Shown: in pieces, positions 16,659-25,369 of the stretch
Numbering within the stretch: position 1 is the stretch's first letter
Layout: every line of letters begins with the position of its first letter
Assembly: GCA_026127925.1 (NCBI GenBank)
Contig: JAJSLM010000004.1
Coordinates: 96,496 to 160,495, forward strand
Source: Thermoplasmatales archaeon
Lineage (GTDB): Archaea > Thermoplasmatota > Thermoplasmata > Thermoplasmatales > Thermoplasmataceae
Direction: 5' to 3'
DNA length: 64,000 nucleotides
The notes under the pieces: generated by a model
Seen by the model: only the letters and a program-made list of their open reading frames with translations
The model's database searches: none
Told to the model about the DNA's origin: nothing
Translations under genes and position numbers: made by a program

Positions 16659-18440
16659 TTATCCACCAGTGAAGAACTGCCTGATGATCGGGTGCATTTC
16701 CATCATCTGCTCACGACCGATGGCCTCATAGAACTGTATCACTATACCAACAGCGAGAAGAAGCCCTGTTCCGCTCGTGTCTCCTACAGTTCCGATAAGA
16801 TCGGCACCTGCAGCCAGCAGACCAACTACAGCTCCACTGAATACCGTTATCACAGGTATATATTTTTGCAGTACGCGCTCTATTACCCTTGGATCACGAC
16901 GGAAACCAGGGATCTGCATACCGCTTGACATAATCTGCTTTGCAACAGCACCTGCGCCCATATTAGTCGTCTCAATCCAGAATTTGGCAAAAATAACGCT
17001 CATTATTGCCATAAAACCGACGAAGACGAGTATATGTATCGCCATCTCCCAGGACGTATGACCGAAAAGAACCGTCTGATAAGCAGACGGCTGCATTATA
17101 GGGAAAAGCCATCCCACCAGCCCGTTAGGTTGGGAAAGATAGAACGCTAGCCCTCCGGTCGCCGTTGAAGACGACACATTGAGCGCCGAAGCTGCGGTTG
17201 GCGTGAGATATGAACCGAGAAGAACATTATGCCCCAGTAAAGGAACATGGCTCAATACCGGACTGCTCCAAAATAGAAGGGTCCACATGGAAACGTTTGC
17301 CAGCACAGCGGTGGCAAGTATGACAGGTATGTTTGAAGCGTAGAATAACTGTAGCGGATAACGTCCCCTTGCCCCACGCACACGTTCGTGTGCTATTGGC
17401 AATTCGATCTTACTACTCTGGAAAAACGCAACGATGAAGAAGATGAGCACGGTCCCTAAAAGCGCGATCATTGGATTCGGCTCCTGGAACATGATCTGAG
17501 TCAGGCCCTGGCCGCTAAGATAACCCACACCTCCTCCCAGAGCAGGATTTCCCGCATTCATAACCACGTATAGCAACTTTGGGATTGCTCCCGCTGGCGG
17601 ATTCGATAGGGAAAGTGCAGTTCCAAGGGTCGATGGAAGCCAGTTGATTGTTCCGGTGACCAACTGCTGTGAAACACCCGCAGCAATGAACAATGAAATT
17701 CCGGAGCCTATACCGTACTTCGAAACCAGTTCGTCCATGAGGAATACGAGATAAGATCCAAAGAACAGCTGGCCGACAATTATTGTCTCAGCAAGAAAAT
17801 GACCGTATCCAGGAGCAAGTGAAGCAAGACTGTTGACAAGACCCGTGTCGGGAACGAGATATCCAAAGGCCTGCGGAATTGCTTCAACAAATATCATAAC
17901 TATGACAAGAAGCTTCTGCATCCCCTGATACATTGCCTTATCGTCACTGTTCTGAAGGTCTATGTTGAATATTTTTGCGCCAGCGAATAACTGCATAACT
18001 ATACTTGCGGTCACAATGGGACCAATACCGAGGTCCATAAGCGAACCTTCAGCACCCGCGAATATGGCCCTGAAAGATGCAAAAACATCCACAGAACTCT
18101 TGATGTTCAAGCCATAGACGTAAATGTTTGTAAGCGCAAAATACAATACCACTACCAATGCGGTCCACAGCAGCTTGTACTTGAACTGCACATGGCCCTT
18201 CGCCTTCTTAACGGCAGGAAGTTTTGCTGTGAGGTACTCAAGACCGTAAAGCTTGCTTTGCTTGGGCCCCTTGTAGCTGAGCATCAGATAAATTATGAAA
18301 AATACCGGTGCCAGCATTACTGCAACAACGGCCAATTTTATAGGCCCATAGTGATCGAGGTACCAGAATGCCGCAACAAGCAGAGCCCAGACCACGATTA
18401 CTGGTCCGGCTACAGCTTTATTCCTTTGAATGTCCGTCAT
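16659..18440 (-). CDS. secY: Protein translocase subunit SecY, with an N-terminal extension
   Basis: The central channel of the Sec translocon. Core motifs include LGIGPIVTASIVMQLFAG (plug/TM2 region), GIGSGISLFIAAG, the cytoplasmic loop ELPIAHERVRGARGRYPLQL and MQIPGFRRDPRVIERVL. At 593 residues it is about 100 longer than usual. Two additional hydrophobic helices (VIVVWALLVAAFWYL and LAVVAVMLAPVFFIIYLML, residues 14-55) precede the canonical amphipathic helix and TM1, giving about 12 segments; a long Ser/Thr-rich external loop also adds length. The start overlaps the end of L15 by 23 bp. Confidence 0.95.
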   Translation of the reverse strand: MTDIQRNKAVAGPVIVVWALLVAAFWYLDHYGPIKLAVVAVMLAPVFFIIYLMLSYKGPKQSKLYGLEYLTAKLPAVKKAKGHVQFKYKLLWTALVVVLYFALTNIYVYGLNIKSSVDVFASFRAIFAGAEGSLMDLGIGPIVTASIVMQLFAGAKIFNIDLQNSDDKAMYQGMQKLLVIVMIFVEAIPQAFGYLVPDTGLVNSLASLAPGYGHFLAETIIVGQLFFGSYLVFLMDELVSKYGIGSGISLFIAAGVSQQLVTGTINWLPSTLGTALSLSNPPAGAIPKLLYVVMNAGNPALGGGVGYLSGQGLTQIMFQEPNPMIALLGTVLIFFIVAFFQSSKIELPIAHERVRGARGRYPLQLFYASNIPVILATAVLANVSMWTLLFWSSPVLSHVPLLGHNVLLGSYLTPTAASALNVSSSTATGGLAFYLSQPNGLVGWLFPIMQPSAYQTVLFGHTSWEMAIHILVFVGFMAIMSVIFAKFWIETTNMGAGAVAKQIMSSGMQIPGFRRDPRVIERVLQKYIPVITVFSGAVVGLLAAGADLIGTVGDTSGTGLLLAVGIVIQFYEAIGREQMMEMHPIIRQFFTGG

Positions 18441-18858
18441 TAGTTTCTACCGTGATACCTGCAACTGAAAGCTTGTTTAATGCTTTTTCGGTTATCTTGT
18501 CAATTTTGATACTTGATTTCACATCAAAGTTACCTGAACCGAGCAGTTTTGTGAAACCTGCAGACCTCAAATCTATGATGAGTCCACCGCCTTCCTCCGT
18601 GACGTAACCCTGTTTTCTCAGTCGATCAAGGTTGTCATCCAGCTCTGATAACGTTATAGGGATATCAAGAACACCGCGATGATGACTCGTGAATCCTTTT
18701 CCGCCGAAATGGAGCGGATCATTCTTTATTGTCCACACCCATCTGTGTTTATGGAGTCCGGCCATTCCAGAACCTCCTTTCTTCCCTTTTCCACGGCCGG
18801 CTTTCATGCCGCGTCCGTAATGTCCACCTCTCAGTTTTTTAGTCCTTGTTCTTACCAG
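18418..18858 (-). CDS. rpl15: Ribosomal protein L15, apparent CTG start
   Basis: A large-subunit protein with the conserved TRTKKLRGGHYGRGMKAGRG N-terminal block, followed by GSGMAGLHKHRWVW and the C-terminal LSVAGITVE. The first ATG lies inside this block (GRG-Met) and would remove the conserved TKKLRGG. In frame upstream there is no ATG, GTG or TTG before a stop, but CTG at 18858 gives (M)VRTRTKKLRGG. A GGTGA Shine-Dalgarno lies six bases upstream of that CTG. I therefore place the start there (146 residues). It overlaps the end of L30 by 20 bp. Confidence 0.85.
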   Translation of the reverse strand: MVRTRTKKLRGGHYGRGMKAGRGKGKKGGSGMAGLHKHRWVWTIKNDPLHFGGKGFTSHHRGVLDIPITLSELDDNLDRLRKQGYVTEEGGGLIIDLRSAGFTKLLGSGNFDVKSSIKIDKITEKALNKLSVAGITVETNDGHSKE

Positions 18859-19330
18859 AAAGATTCACCCCCGGTTTAAGCATCCTCAATATGAGATCGT
18901 TTATCTTTGCTCCACGATAACCTGCAGTTCCTCCTTCAGTGAAGGACTTCCTTATGGCTTCGTAACCTCCGCGTGGAGGATTGAGTCTCAGAACAGGCAC
19001 AAGGCCGAGATCTTTCAACTTGGATTTGCCCTCAAAGATCACCTTGGCCAGATCATCTGTAGAGGAAAATCCCTTCTCTTTCAGGATTTCTTCGTTCAGA
19101 GGCTTCCGTCCAGGGGCAAGGGCTCTGAGTTCGATAACCTTCTTCAGGGTTTCTAGATCGATCTCGCCCCATGTCACGTAATCCTTGACGACCTGCAACA
19201 TGCCTCTGGTAACGGGGTTATCATCAAGCAGAACCATGTGGTTTATCCTGTTAAGCCGAAGAAGCTCGACAGTTTTTACCGCTGCAGGGCGGCTACCGTT
19301 CGTTCCTCTAATCCTTACGGCCGCCAACAT
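18839..19330 (-). CDS. rpl30: Ribosomal protein L30
   Basis: A 163-residue archaeal L30 with LAAVRIRGTNGSRPAAVKTV, LNRINHMVLLDDNPVTRGML and VTWGEIDLETLKKVI, then the archaeal C-terminal extension ending FTEGGTAGYRGAKINDLI. The start is ATG 19330, six bases after a perfect GGAGGTG; an upstream TTG at 19339 is too close to the Shine-Dalgarno. The gene overlaps S5 by 23 bp and L15 by 20 bp. Confidence 0.94.
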   Translation of the reverse strand: MLAAVRIRGTNGSRPAAVKTVELLRLNRINHMVLLDDNPVTRGMLQVVKDYVTWGEIDLETLKKVIELRALAPGRKPLNEEILKEKGFSSTDDLAKVIFEGKSKLKDLGLVPVLRLNPPRGGYEAIRKSFTEGGTAGYRGAKINDLILRMLKPGVNLSGKNKD

Positions 19331-19976
19331 TGGCAACACCTCCTACATATATAGGCGTAGTAAGCGTTAACGCAGAGTTAAGCCTGAGTTTTGATGTTTC
19401 CTTCAGTGCATCAAAAACAGCCAGCGTATAGTTGACCGTTGTCTTGGTATGACCGGAGGCAAAGCCCCATACATCCTCTATACCGGCCATCTTCAGGACT
19501 GTTTTTGCGATATCGCCAACTGCCCTTCCCACGCCCTGAGGCGCAGGTTTCATCGTAATAACCACGGAACCGGATTTGCCCCGCACCATGAATGGCAATG
19601 AGTGGGGTTTCCCGCAACCGCATTCCCACGAACCACAACCCCTTCGTATCTCGATTATGTTCAGTTTAGCATTATTCACCGCTTTCTTTATAGCAGGTGC
19701 AGCTTCCTTTGCCTTGCCGCGACCAACACCGACATACCCATCACCGTTTCCGACGACGGCAGTCACGGAATAATTCATTCTTCTTCCAGAGTCCGTCATC
19801 CTCTGGGCGCGCATGATATCCATTACCTCATCCTGCAAATCTGGCAAAAGAACATCAACTATCTGATATTCTTTCAACGGCAATTTTGATCTTAATGCCT
19901 CTGAAATTGTCTTTATTTCGCCCGAGGCAACCATCCTGCCGAGCTGTGTTCTTGGCTTCCAGCTTTCTTCTGTCAT
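19308..19976 (-). CDS. rps5: Ribosomal protein S5
   Basis: A 222-residue small-subunit protein. The double-stranded-RNA-binding-like domain has GRRMNYSVTAVVGNGDGYVG and GRGKAKEAAPAIKKAV; the C-terminal domain has APQGVGRAVGDIAKTVLKMAGIEDVWGFASG. S5 contributes to decoding fidelity and to the mRNA entry site. It overlaps L18 by four bases and L30 by 23. Confidence 0.96.
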   Translation of the reverse strand: MTEESWKPRTQLGRMVASGEIKTISEALRSKLPLKEYQIVDVLLPDLQDEVMDIMRAQRMTDSGRRMNYSVTAVVGNGDGYVGVGRGKAKEAAPAIKKAVNNAKLNIIEIRRGCGSWECGCGKPHSLPFMVRGKSGSVVITMKPAPQGVGRAVGDIAKTVLKMAGIEDVWGFASGHTKTTVNYTLAVFDALKETSKLRLNSALTLTTPIYVGGVANVGGRKD

Positions 19977-20455
19977 TTATTTCCCTCCAGTATCTTTTTC
20001 ATCGACTCTATATCTACAGCTCCATTCTTCAAATGCTTACCAGAAATCCTGTCGTCAGGCGGAAAAATAGAATCGTCATGCGGGACATTGAGACCTGCGT
20101 CAACACTTCCTCTGAGCACTGCCGATATTCGCCCGCCCTTTGATACTCGGTAAAGACCGGTATCCAGTATCGCGTTCTTAATGCGACTCTTCTTTGCTCT
20201 GAGGCCGAGATAATATCCTGCAAGATAACAGAATGGCGTGCTGTTGCTTTTGACATCAATTCCTAGTTTTATGAGCGAGTTTCTTGTTACCGTGATCTTG
20301 ACCTCATCGCCCTTGTCCGCAAATTTGACCAGCTGTACAACGAAACCCTTGTTCGACGGTCTTACCACAAGTCTGGGTTCTCCTGACTTGAGCAGTGTGA
20401 GTCTCTTCCTGTAATCTGTTCTTCCTTCTCTCTTTCTTTTCATGAGCACCTGCAT
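19973..20455 (-). CDS. rpl18: Ribosomal protein L18
   Basis: A 160-residue 5S rRNA-binding protein with RKREGRTDYRKRLTLLKSGE, RLVVRPSNKGFVVQLVKF, AGYYLGLRAKKSRIKNAILD and LRGSVDAGLNVPHDDSIFP. The start is ATG 20455, one base after the L19e stop and preceded by GGTGA; an in-frame Met 33 bases upstream lies inside L19e and is rejected. Confidence 0.95.
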   Translation of the reverse strand: MQVLMKRKREGRTDYRKRLTLLKSGEPRLVVRPSNKGFVVQLVKFADKGDEVKITVTRNSLIKLGIDVKSNSTPFCYLAGYYLGLRAKKSRIKNAILDTGLYRVSKGGRISAVLRGSVDAGLNVPHDDSIFPPDDRISGKHLKNGAVDIESMKKILEGNK

Positions 20456-20456
20456 C

Positions 20457-20906
20457 TTATTCACCTTTGGATTTGCTTGAGGATACATGCGCCCTCAGCT
20501 GTGCCCTTGACTTGATAGTCCCACTCTTGATTATCCTGTAATATGTTCTGTATTCCTTTGAATTAAGCGAACCTGCTGCATCCAATTTGCGAAGTTCATC
20601 CCTCAATGCCCTCACGGTCTTTACCCATCTTGTCTTCCTTGGGAACCTCGCGTTTCTAGTTCCGCGGATAGAACCAGGACCTCTTCGGAGCTCCTTGGAT
20701 CTCTGCACAATACGCTTTTTCAACCTGGAGTTGGAATTACCCTTTGCATTCTTTAGCTGTATAATCCCTTTTTTTGTCAGTGCCCTGATATCCGCTCTCG
20801 TTGCAGCATCCGTTACCTCTTCTATGTTATTCGGATCTATCCATACCCTTGAAATACCAGATTTGAAGTAATCTGCTGCTAATCTTCTAGCTGTCTCTAT
20901 TTTCAT
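20457..20906 (-). CDS. rpl19e: Ribosomal protein L19e
   Basis: A 149-residue large-subunit protein with [60 protein letters not shown] and [20 protein letters not shown]. The long basic helix reaches across subunits to make a bridge. It overlaps L32e by four bases. Confidence 0.96.
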   Translation of the reverse strand: MKIETARRLAADYFKSGISRVWIDPNNIEEVTDAATRADIRALTKKGIIQLKNAKGNSNSRLKKRIVQRSKELRRGPGSIRGTRNARFPRKTRWVKTVRALRDELRKLDAAGSLNSKEYRTYYRIIKSGTIKSRAQLRAHVSSSKSKGE

Positions 20907-21313
20907 TCCTTAACACCTGGATTCAGCACTCGGATCATTAGTTCCGATGCTCTCTTTTCAATCATTTCTCTCTTTTTGGCACCAACACTGGAAGCGATTC
21001 TAGCTGCCTGCTTTAGCGGGTCAAGACCCTCCAGTTCTTTAACGTTATGGATAAGTATATCCTGGAAACCGGACGGATGCAACCCCCTTACCAATCTTGG
21101 TCCCCTGAAGCCGGCGTCGACGATGGGCGGTCTCTCTGCCCAGTGCTGCCGAAGCTTGGAATGCTTGCCTCTTGGCTTACGCCATGAATCATCAAATTTC
21201 TTGTACCTGAACCACTCCTGCCTATGGAATTCCACACGCTTCCTGGCCTGTCTGTTCTTTATCCTGAGGAGTCTCTTCTCCTCATCGGATAGTCTGGGTT
21301 TTGGATCAAGCAT
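20903..21313 (-). CDS. rpl32e: Ribosomal protein L32e
   Basis: A 136-residue protein with [60 protein letters not shown] and [15 protein letters not shown]. It binds 23S rRNA domain II. It overlaps L6 by eight bases. It is the compact form, without the long N-terminal extension seen in haloarchaea. Confidence 0.95.
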   Translation of the reverse strand: MLDPKPRLSDEEKRLLRIKNRQARKRVEFHRQEWFRYKKFDDSWRKPRGKHSKLRQHWAERPPIVDAGFRGPRLVRGLHPSGFQDILIHNVKELEGLDPLKQAARIASSVGAKKREMIEKRASELMIRVLNPGVKE

Positions 21314-21851
21314 CTATTTCCACCCCCTTCAACAGATATATTCCGTCCTGGAACACTCTCAGGTCGAATCCCTTTATTTTTGTTGCCCTTTCTATGTTGG
21401 CAGCAGTGCCTCCGATGTCCCGCTTGTCTATCCCAGAGATAAATACCCGGTCACCCTTTATATTCACCTTGCTGTTTCCAAGAATTTTTGCTTTCCTCGG
21501 TGAGCGTTCGCCAAGAAAATTATCAATCTCGACATTATTTCCCTTGACCGACACCCTCATCGGGAAATGCGTATAATCTATCTTCATCTCGTACTCAAAA
21601 CCATTGGATACGCCTTCAGCCATATTCCTGACCTCCGATAGCCACGTTCCAACGATTGCGTTGTTTCTCCTGCTTTCCTTGCTTATTTCCAGGGTGATCT
21701 TCCCTTCGCTGAGCTTTATACGCACATAATTGTCCCTGAAAGTCCTTCTTGCCTCACCGAGCTTCCCTGAGGCTTTCAGCTCACCATCTGAAAAAGTGAA
21801 GTTCACTCCTCCCGGAATCTTAAATTCTGATACTTCCTTGTAGTTAACCAT
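21306..21851 (-). CDS. rpl6: Ribosomal protein L6
   Basis: A 181-residue two-domain protein near the sarcin-ricin loop. Recognisable pieces are [59 protein letters not shown] and [20 protein letters not shown]. It is 12 bp downstream of S8 and overlaps L32e. Confidence 0.95.
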   Translation of the reverse strand: MVNYKEVSEFKIPGGVNFTFSDGELKASGKLGEARRTFRDNYVRIKLSEGKITLEISKESRRNNAIVGTWLSEVRNMAEGVSNGFEYEMKIDYTHFPMRVSVKGNNVEIDNFLGERSPRKAKILGNSKVNIKGDRVFISGIDKRDIGGTAANIERATKIKGFDLRVFQDGIYLLKGVEIDA

Positions 21852-21863
21852 TTTTTTAACACC

Positions 21864-22253
21864 CTAATAAATGTAAGCCAGGAGCTTCCCTCCAAGTCCT
21901 TGCTTGCGAGCCTCTATGTGGCTCATGACGCCTTTCGTCGTTGTGAGGATCAGGATACCGAAATCCTGAGCAGGGAGGAATCTTGATTCGTAACGCTCCA
22001 GCGAACTCTTCTTCACAGGAAGCCTGGGTCTTATGACACCACAGTTGTTGATCGTGTCGCTTAGCTCTATCTTGAACTTTCCCCCCCTCATCTCGTCCAC
22101 AACCTCGAAACTCTTCAGGTAGTTATAGTCTTGCATTACCTTCAGTACCTTTCCAACAAGCCTTGCGGCAGGTTCTGCTTCAACTTCTCTTTTTCCTGTT
22201 CTTGACGCATTTTTTATGGAGTTTATTATATCATTCAGCGGATCATGTCTCAT
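21864..22253 (-). CDS. rps8: Ribosomal protein S8
   Basis: A 129-residue 16S rRNA-binding protein: DPLNDIINSIKNASRTGKRE, VLKVMQDYNYLKSFEVVDE, and the C-terminal FLPAQDFGILILTTTKGVM and SHIEARKQGLGGKLLAYIY. It starts ten bases after S14. Confidence 0.95.
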   Translation of the reverse strand: MRHDPLNDIINSIKNASRTGKREVEAEPAARLVGKVLKVMQDYNYLKSFEVVDEMRGGKFKIELSDTINNCGVIRPRLPVKKSSLERYESRFLPAQDFGILILTTTKGVMSHIEARKQGLGGKLLAYIY

Positions 22254-22262
22254 ATCTTCACC

Positions 22263-22424
22263 TCAACTATACTTCCTGAAGCCGAGCTCTGCTGCAGTCT
22301 CCCTAAAGCACTGGCGGCACATCCTAATGCCGTATCTTCGTACAATGCCTCTCTTACGGCCACACCTGACGCACCCGACTTTCCTTCCGAAATTCTTCTT
22401 TGGTTGTAATTTAACCTGTGACAT
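22263..22424 (-). CDS. rps14: Ribosomal protein S14 (zinc-binding)
   Basis: A 53-residue S14 with the zinc pairs CVRC (residues 18-21) and CRQC (about 36-39), in the context [20 protein letters not shown] and ending [10 protein letters not shown]. It lies between L5 (4-bp gap) and S8. It was found by translating the gap; an out-of-frame reading at the same position is spurious. Confidence 0.96.
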   Translation of the reverse strand: MSQVKLQPKKNFGRKVGCVRCGRKRGIVRRYGIRMCRQCFRETAAELGFRKYS

Positions 22425-22428
22425 CTAT

Positions 22429-22950
22429 TCACCTTACTAAGTTTATATTGAATTTTGACACCATGAACTCTGTGGCTTCTTCCGGGGTAATCCTGATCCT
22501 TCTGGGAACATGCCTGGACTGCACTCTTCTCCTCTGAAGCCTGTAACCTCCGCGCCTTTTGAGCACCACAGAGACATCAAAGCCGAATATGCCGATGTCA
22601 GGATCATATTTCATCTTCTCCATTTCTGTGTAATCCGGGACGCCGAAGTGAGCGTTTCCCTGCCTATCAAAAGAGTAAGCAGGAATTTTGCGATCCCTCG
22701 CAAACAGGGCCCTGTTTACGAAGTCTTCAGCTTCCTGTCTTCTCAGGGTCACCTTTTTGCCGATTTCCAATCCTTTTCGTATGTTGAAATCCCTCAGTGT
22801 CTTCTTGGCATGCGTAGTGACCGGCTTATGATTTGTAAGCATCTCGAGAACTTTGTCTGCCCGAGCCAGCCGTTCGCCAGCTTGGCCAACACCGATATTC
22901 ACGACTACCTTGTCAATGACTATATCGCCCATTGGGTTCTTTTCAGTCAT
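22429..22950 (-). CDS. rpl5: Ribosomal protein L5
   Basis: A 173-residue 5S rRNA-binding protein with IDKVVVNIGVGQAGERLARA, KPVTTHAKKTLRDFNIRKG, GKKVTLRRQEAEDFVNRAL and HFGVPDYTEMEKMKYDPDIG. The ATG overlaps the S4e stop (ATGA). A second Met (residue 7) is also possible. Confidence 0.95.
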   Translation of the reverse strand: MTEKNPMGDIVIDKVVVNIGVGQAGERLARADKVLEMLTNHKPVTTHAKKTLRDFNIRKGLEIGKKVTLRRQEAEDFVNRALFARDRKIPAYSFDRQGNAHFGVPDYTEMEKMKYDPDIGIFGFDVSVVLKRRGGYRLQRRRVQSRHVPRRIRITPEEATEFMVSKFNINLVR

Positions 22951-23657
22951 GCCACATCACCTTCCGTCACCGGGAAACTGTACTTTGGATTTCCAACGAC
23001 GAAAACATTTTCCGCCGTTGTGGAGAAATTTTCCTCGAAATGAATCAGGTTGCTTGACGAGGATTTCTTTACTTCTATGCTTTTTATAGTTACAAATTTC
23101 CCAACATGGTTGCCTCCGACAAGAAAGGCCTTACTTCCAGTTTGCATCTTCAGAACATGCTCTATCTTCTTCTCCGGAACGGATAATATTACGACATCAC
23201 CTGTAGAGATATTTTTATCATCTGAAAGCAGCGTTTCTCCATCATGGAAGACAATCTGGGTTTTACCGCCCTTTATCGTTACTTTATTCATGACCTTTAG
23301 AGGCTTTAATTTCTTCGCCTCCTCGTTTTCCTTTCTCAGGATCAGTTTGCCGCGCTCATCCAACAGAACTCTGTAAGAAAACCCAAGTGGAGTTATTGTG
23401 ATGACATCCATCAGGCCGATTCCAACTCTCCTCTTTTTTACGGCTTTGCCGTCAACGAGTACCGATCTGCTGTTTAGTATCCTCGAGATTTCCCTTTCCT
23501 TGTCTCCAAATTTAAGATAGTCCCTCAGGGCTATAAGGATAGGCATGGAATTCTCCCTGCTGTGTTTTCCTGGCAATGACGTAGGCGCCCAGAAGTACTT
23601 CTTCCTAGGCAGCTTCAAGGATCTCGACGCATCCAGTCTCTTAGTCTTGTTTATCAA
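22947..23657 (-). CDS. rps4e: Ribosomal protein S4e, TTG start
   Basis: A 236-residue small-subunit protein with N-terminal S4-like and KOW domains: NKTKRLDASRSLKLPRKKYF, MPILIALRDYLKFGDKEREI, SRILNSRSVLVDGKAVKKRR and VGIGLMDVITITPLG. The family alignment places the start at LINKTKRLD, a TTG at 23657. The 70 extra in-frame codons upstream are the antiphase shadow of the repetitive L24 tail. A GGGG-type Shine-Dalgarno lies just before the TTG. It overlaps L24 by 17 bp. Confidence 0.9.
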   Translation of the reverse strand: MINKTKRLDASRSLKLPRKKYFWAPTSLPGKHSRENSMPILIALRDYLKFGDKEREISRILNSRSVLVDGKAVKKRRVGIGLMDVITITPLGFSYRVLLDERGKLILRKENEEAKKLKPLKVMNKVTIKGGKTQIVFHDGETLLSDDKNISTGDVVILSVPEKKIEHVLKMQTGSKAFLVGGNHVGKFVTIKSIEVKKSSSSNLIHFEENFSTTAENVFVVGNPKYSFPVTEGDVA

Positions 23658-24354
23658 TTTTCTTTCGCCCCCCTTTTTTTGGTGCTGATTCTTCAGCTTT
23701 ATCAGAATCTTTTGCCGATTCCGGCTTCTTTCTTGATCTGGACGTGGATTTCTTGGCAGCCTTCTTCCCTTCAATATCAGAGGTATCCTTATCTGAAGAA
23801 TCTTCTTCTGCTTCTTCGTCTGGTAGGGATAATTCTTCCTTTTCCGCCAGCTCACCCTCCGATTCATTTGGTTCGGTAGTTGTCTCGTTCGCTTCAGGAT
23901 TCTCTGGCTCTGATGGCTCCGTGTCTACATTTCCCAATACAGGTGGTTCCTGCACGGTCTCGCCCGTCTCCGGTAGTTCTGCGGGTTTTTCCTCCGGTTC
24001 AGGTGCAAGTTCCTCAGGCGTTGGTTCTGTGATCGTGAAATTCTTCATCTGAGCAACTCTTCTGATCCGATCCAAACGTTCCTGCCTGGTAAAGTCTATC
24101 TTGGTTATGACGAGTTTTTGGGGCTTCATCTTCCTCTCTTTCTGTTTTCCGTCGGCCTTTGTTGAGGTGACACCCTCAACTGAGATGAGACCATTCGAAT
24201 GATCGACATTTATAACCTTCCCACCTTCTCCCTTCAATTTTCCAGACTTGACCTTAACTATGTCGCCTTTGCAAATTGGGATGGAGCGTATATCGTACTT
24301 CTTCCTGAGTTCCTTGCTAACTGCAACATCAACGTAATTCATCATTTTGATCAC
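23641..24354 (-). CDS. rpl24: Ribosomal protein L24 with a long acidic/lysine-rich tail
   Basis: Residues 1-105 are a normal archaeal L24 with the KOW motif: ICKGDIVKVKSGKLKGEGGK, VINVDHSNGLISVEGVTSTK and RKMKPQKLVITKIDFTRQER. The remaining 130 residues are low-complexity, first Pro/Glu/Thr-rich (PEELAPEPEEKPAELPETGE), then Ser/Asp/Glu-rich and finally Lys/Ser-rich. Archaeal L24 proteins usually end near 120. The tail must extend from the ribosome surface near the polypeptide exit. It is read through to the start of S4e with no stop or frameshift. Confidence 0.93.
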   Translation of the reverse strand: MIKMMNYVDVAVSKELRKKYDIRSIPICKGDIVKVKSGKLKGEGGKVINVDHSNGLISVEGVTSTKADGKQKERKMKPQKLVITKIDFTRQERLDRIRRVAQMKNFTITEPTPEELAPEPEEKPAELPETGETVQEPPVLGNVDTEPSEPENPEANETTTEPNESEGELAEKEELSLPDEEAEEDSSDKDTSDIEGKKAAKKSTSRSRKKPESAKDSDKAEESAPKKGGRKKIDKQD

Positions 24355-24753
24355 CTAAACTATAGCCGAGGCTATGGCAGCTATCCTTGGCCATCTCTCT
24401 GCGGCCTCCTTTGCTACTGGCCCCTTTATTTCAGAGCCGCGAACCTCACCGTCTGGAGTTACAAGAACTGCAGCGTTCTCTTCGAACTCCACCATTGAAC
24501 CGTCAGGTCGCCTGTAAGGGCGTCTTTGCCTTATCACTACAGCATAAACAACCTTGCTCCTCATCTCAGGAGTGCCCTTTTTTACGCTTGCCATGAACAT
24601 ATCTCCAACGCCAGCCGCAGGGATTCTTCTAGCAACACCGTGGTAAGCCTTTACGCCAATAAGACTCACACTCTTGGCACCGCTGTTGTCAGCGCACTGC
24701 ATCACCGCTCCGAGCGGGAGTCCTCTCTGTTGTCTGCCAGCAATACCTTTCAT
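24355..24753 (-). CDS. rpl14: Ribosomal protein L14
   Basis: A 132-residue highly conserved protein: QRGLPLGAVMQCADNSGAKS, VKAYHGVARRIPAAGVGDMF, SVKKGTPEMRSKVVYAVVIR and FEENAAVLVTPDGEVRGSEI. It lies at the subunit interface. It overlaps S17 by four bases and abuts L24. Confidence 0.96.
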   Translation of the reverse strand: MKGIAGRQQRGLPLGAVMQCADNSGAKSVSLIGVKAYHGVARRIPAAGVGDMFMASVKKGTPEMRSKVVYAVVIRQRRPYRRPDGSMVEFEENAAVLVTPDGEVRGSEIKGPVAKEAAERWPRIAAIASAIV

Positions 24754-25076
24754 AGTCCTATCTTCTCCACAACAACATACGATATGGTCTTAGCCAGTTT
24801 CCGGCACTCAGCAATTTTTACTCTGTCTCCAGGAGATACCTTTATGCACCCTGGAACATGGACATGATACCGGGATATCCTGGTTTCCTTTCTCTCATAT
24901 TTCTTAAGATCTCTCTTGTATGTTCTTTCCACCGTCGCGCTTGAAATCATTCTTGATGACCTCACAACTCCGGTAAGAATCTGTCCCCTGATCTTCAAGC
25001 TTCCATGAAATGGACACTTGGGATCATTACATTCCACTGCTGGTGGAACAACTTCAATTCCAATGTTTCGAACCAT
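24750..25076 (-). CDS. rps17: Ribosomal protein S17
   Basis: A 108-residue 16S rRNA-binding protein: VRNIGIEVVPPAVECNDPKC, CPFHGSLKIRGQILTGVV, RKETRISRYHVHVPGCIKV and SPGDRVKIAECRKLAKTIS. The start is ATG 25076, with GAGGTCA seven bases upstream; an in-frame Met seven codons earlier is too deep in the Rpp29 gene. It overlaps Rpp29 by 23 bp. Confidence 0.94.
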   Translation of the reverse strand: MVRNIGIEVVPPAVECNDPKCPFHGSLKIRGQILTGVVRSSRMISSATVERTYKRDLKKYERKETRISRYHVHVPGCIKVSPGDRVKIAECRKLAKTISYVVVEKIGL

Positions 25077-25368
25077 TATTATGACCTCTTTCTTCAACTA
25101 TCTTGAACTTTCTCATGTTTTTCAGACGATCCTCTGGCCTTATGTCAATGAGCGCACCCTGGATCTCAAAAGTCTCCGTCTCCGTGGAAAATACGAATAC
25201 ACCATGATCCTTGGGTACGATCCTCCTCTTTCCGTTTGAATCTACAAGGAAGGTATGGTATGTCTCGTCGATTACCTCCCCTTGCATATTTTCGTAAAGC
25301 TTGTTGTCATGCTTTTTAACGACAACCCTTGAACCGATGAATTCTTTAATGTAATCCTCTGCCCTCAT
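25054..25368 (-). CDS. rnp1: RNase P protein component 1 (Rpp29/Pop4)
   Basis: A 104-residue archaeal Rpp29. The Sm-like core shows EFIGSRVVVKKHDNKLYENM, QGEVIDETYHTFLVDSNGKR and IVPKDHGVFVFSTETETFEI. It assists the RNase P RNA in 5' tRNA maturation. Its place between SUI1 and S17 in the ribosomal cluster is conserved in archaea. Confidence 0.94.
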   Translation of the reverse strand: MRAEDYIKEFIGSRVVVKKHDNKLYENMQGEVIDETYHTFLVDSNGKRRIVPKDHGVFVFSTETETFEIQGALIDIRPEDRLKNMRKFKIVEERGHNNGSKHWN

Positions 25369-25369
25369 C

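Noticed and set aside
22250..22432. 60-codon frame overlapping S14
   Set aside because: It is out of frame with the clear S14 zinc protein (22263-22424) on the same strand and has no family features.
23658..23867. 70-codon N-terminal extension of S4e
   Set aside because: It is the antiphase reading of the repetitive L24 tail; the S4e family begins at the TTG at 23657.
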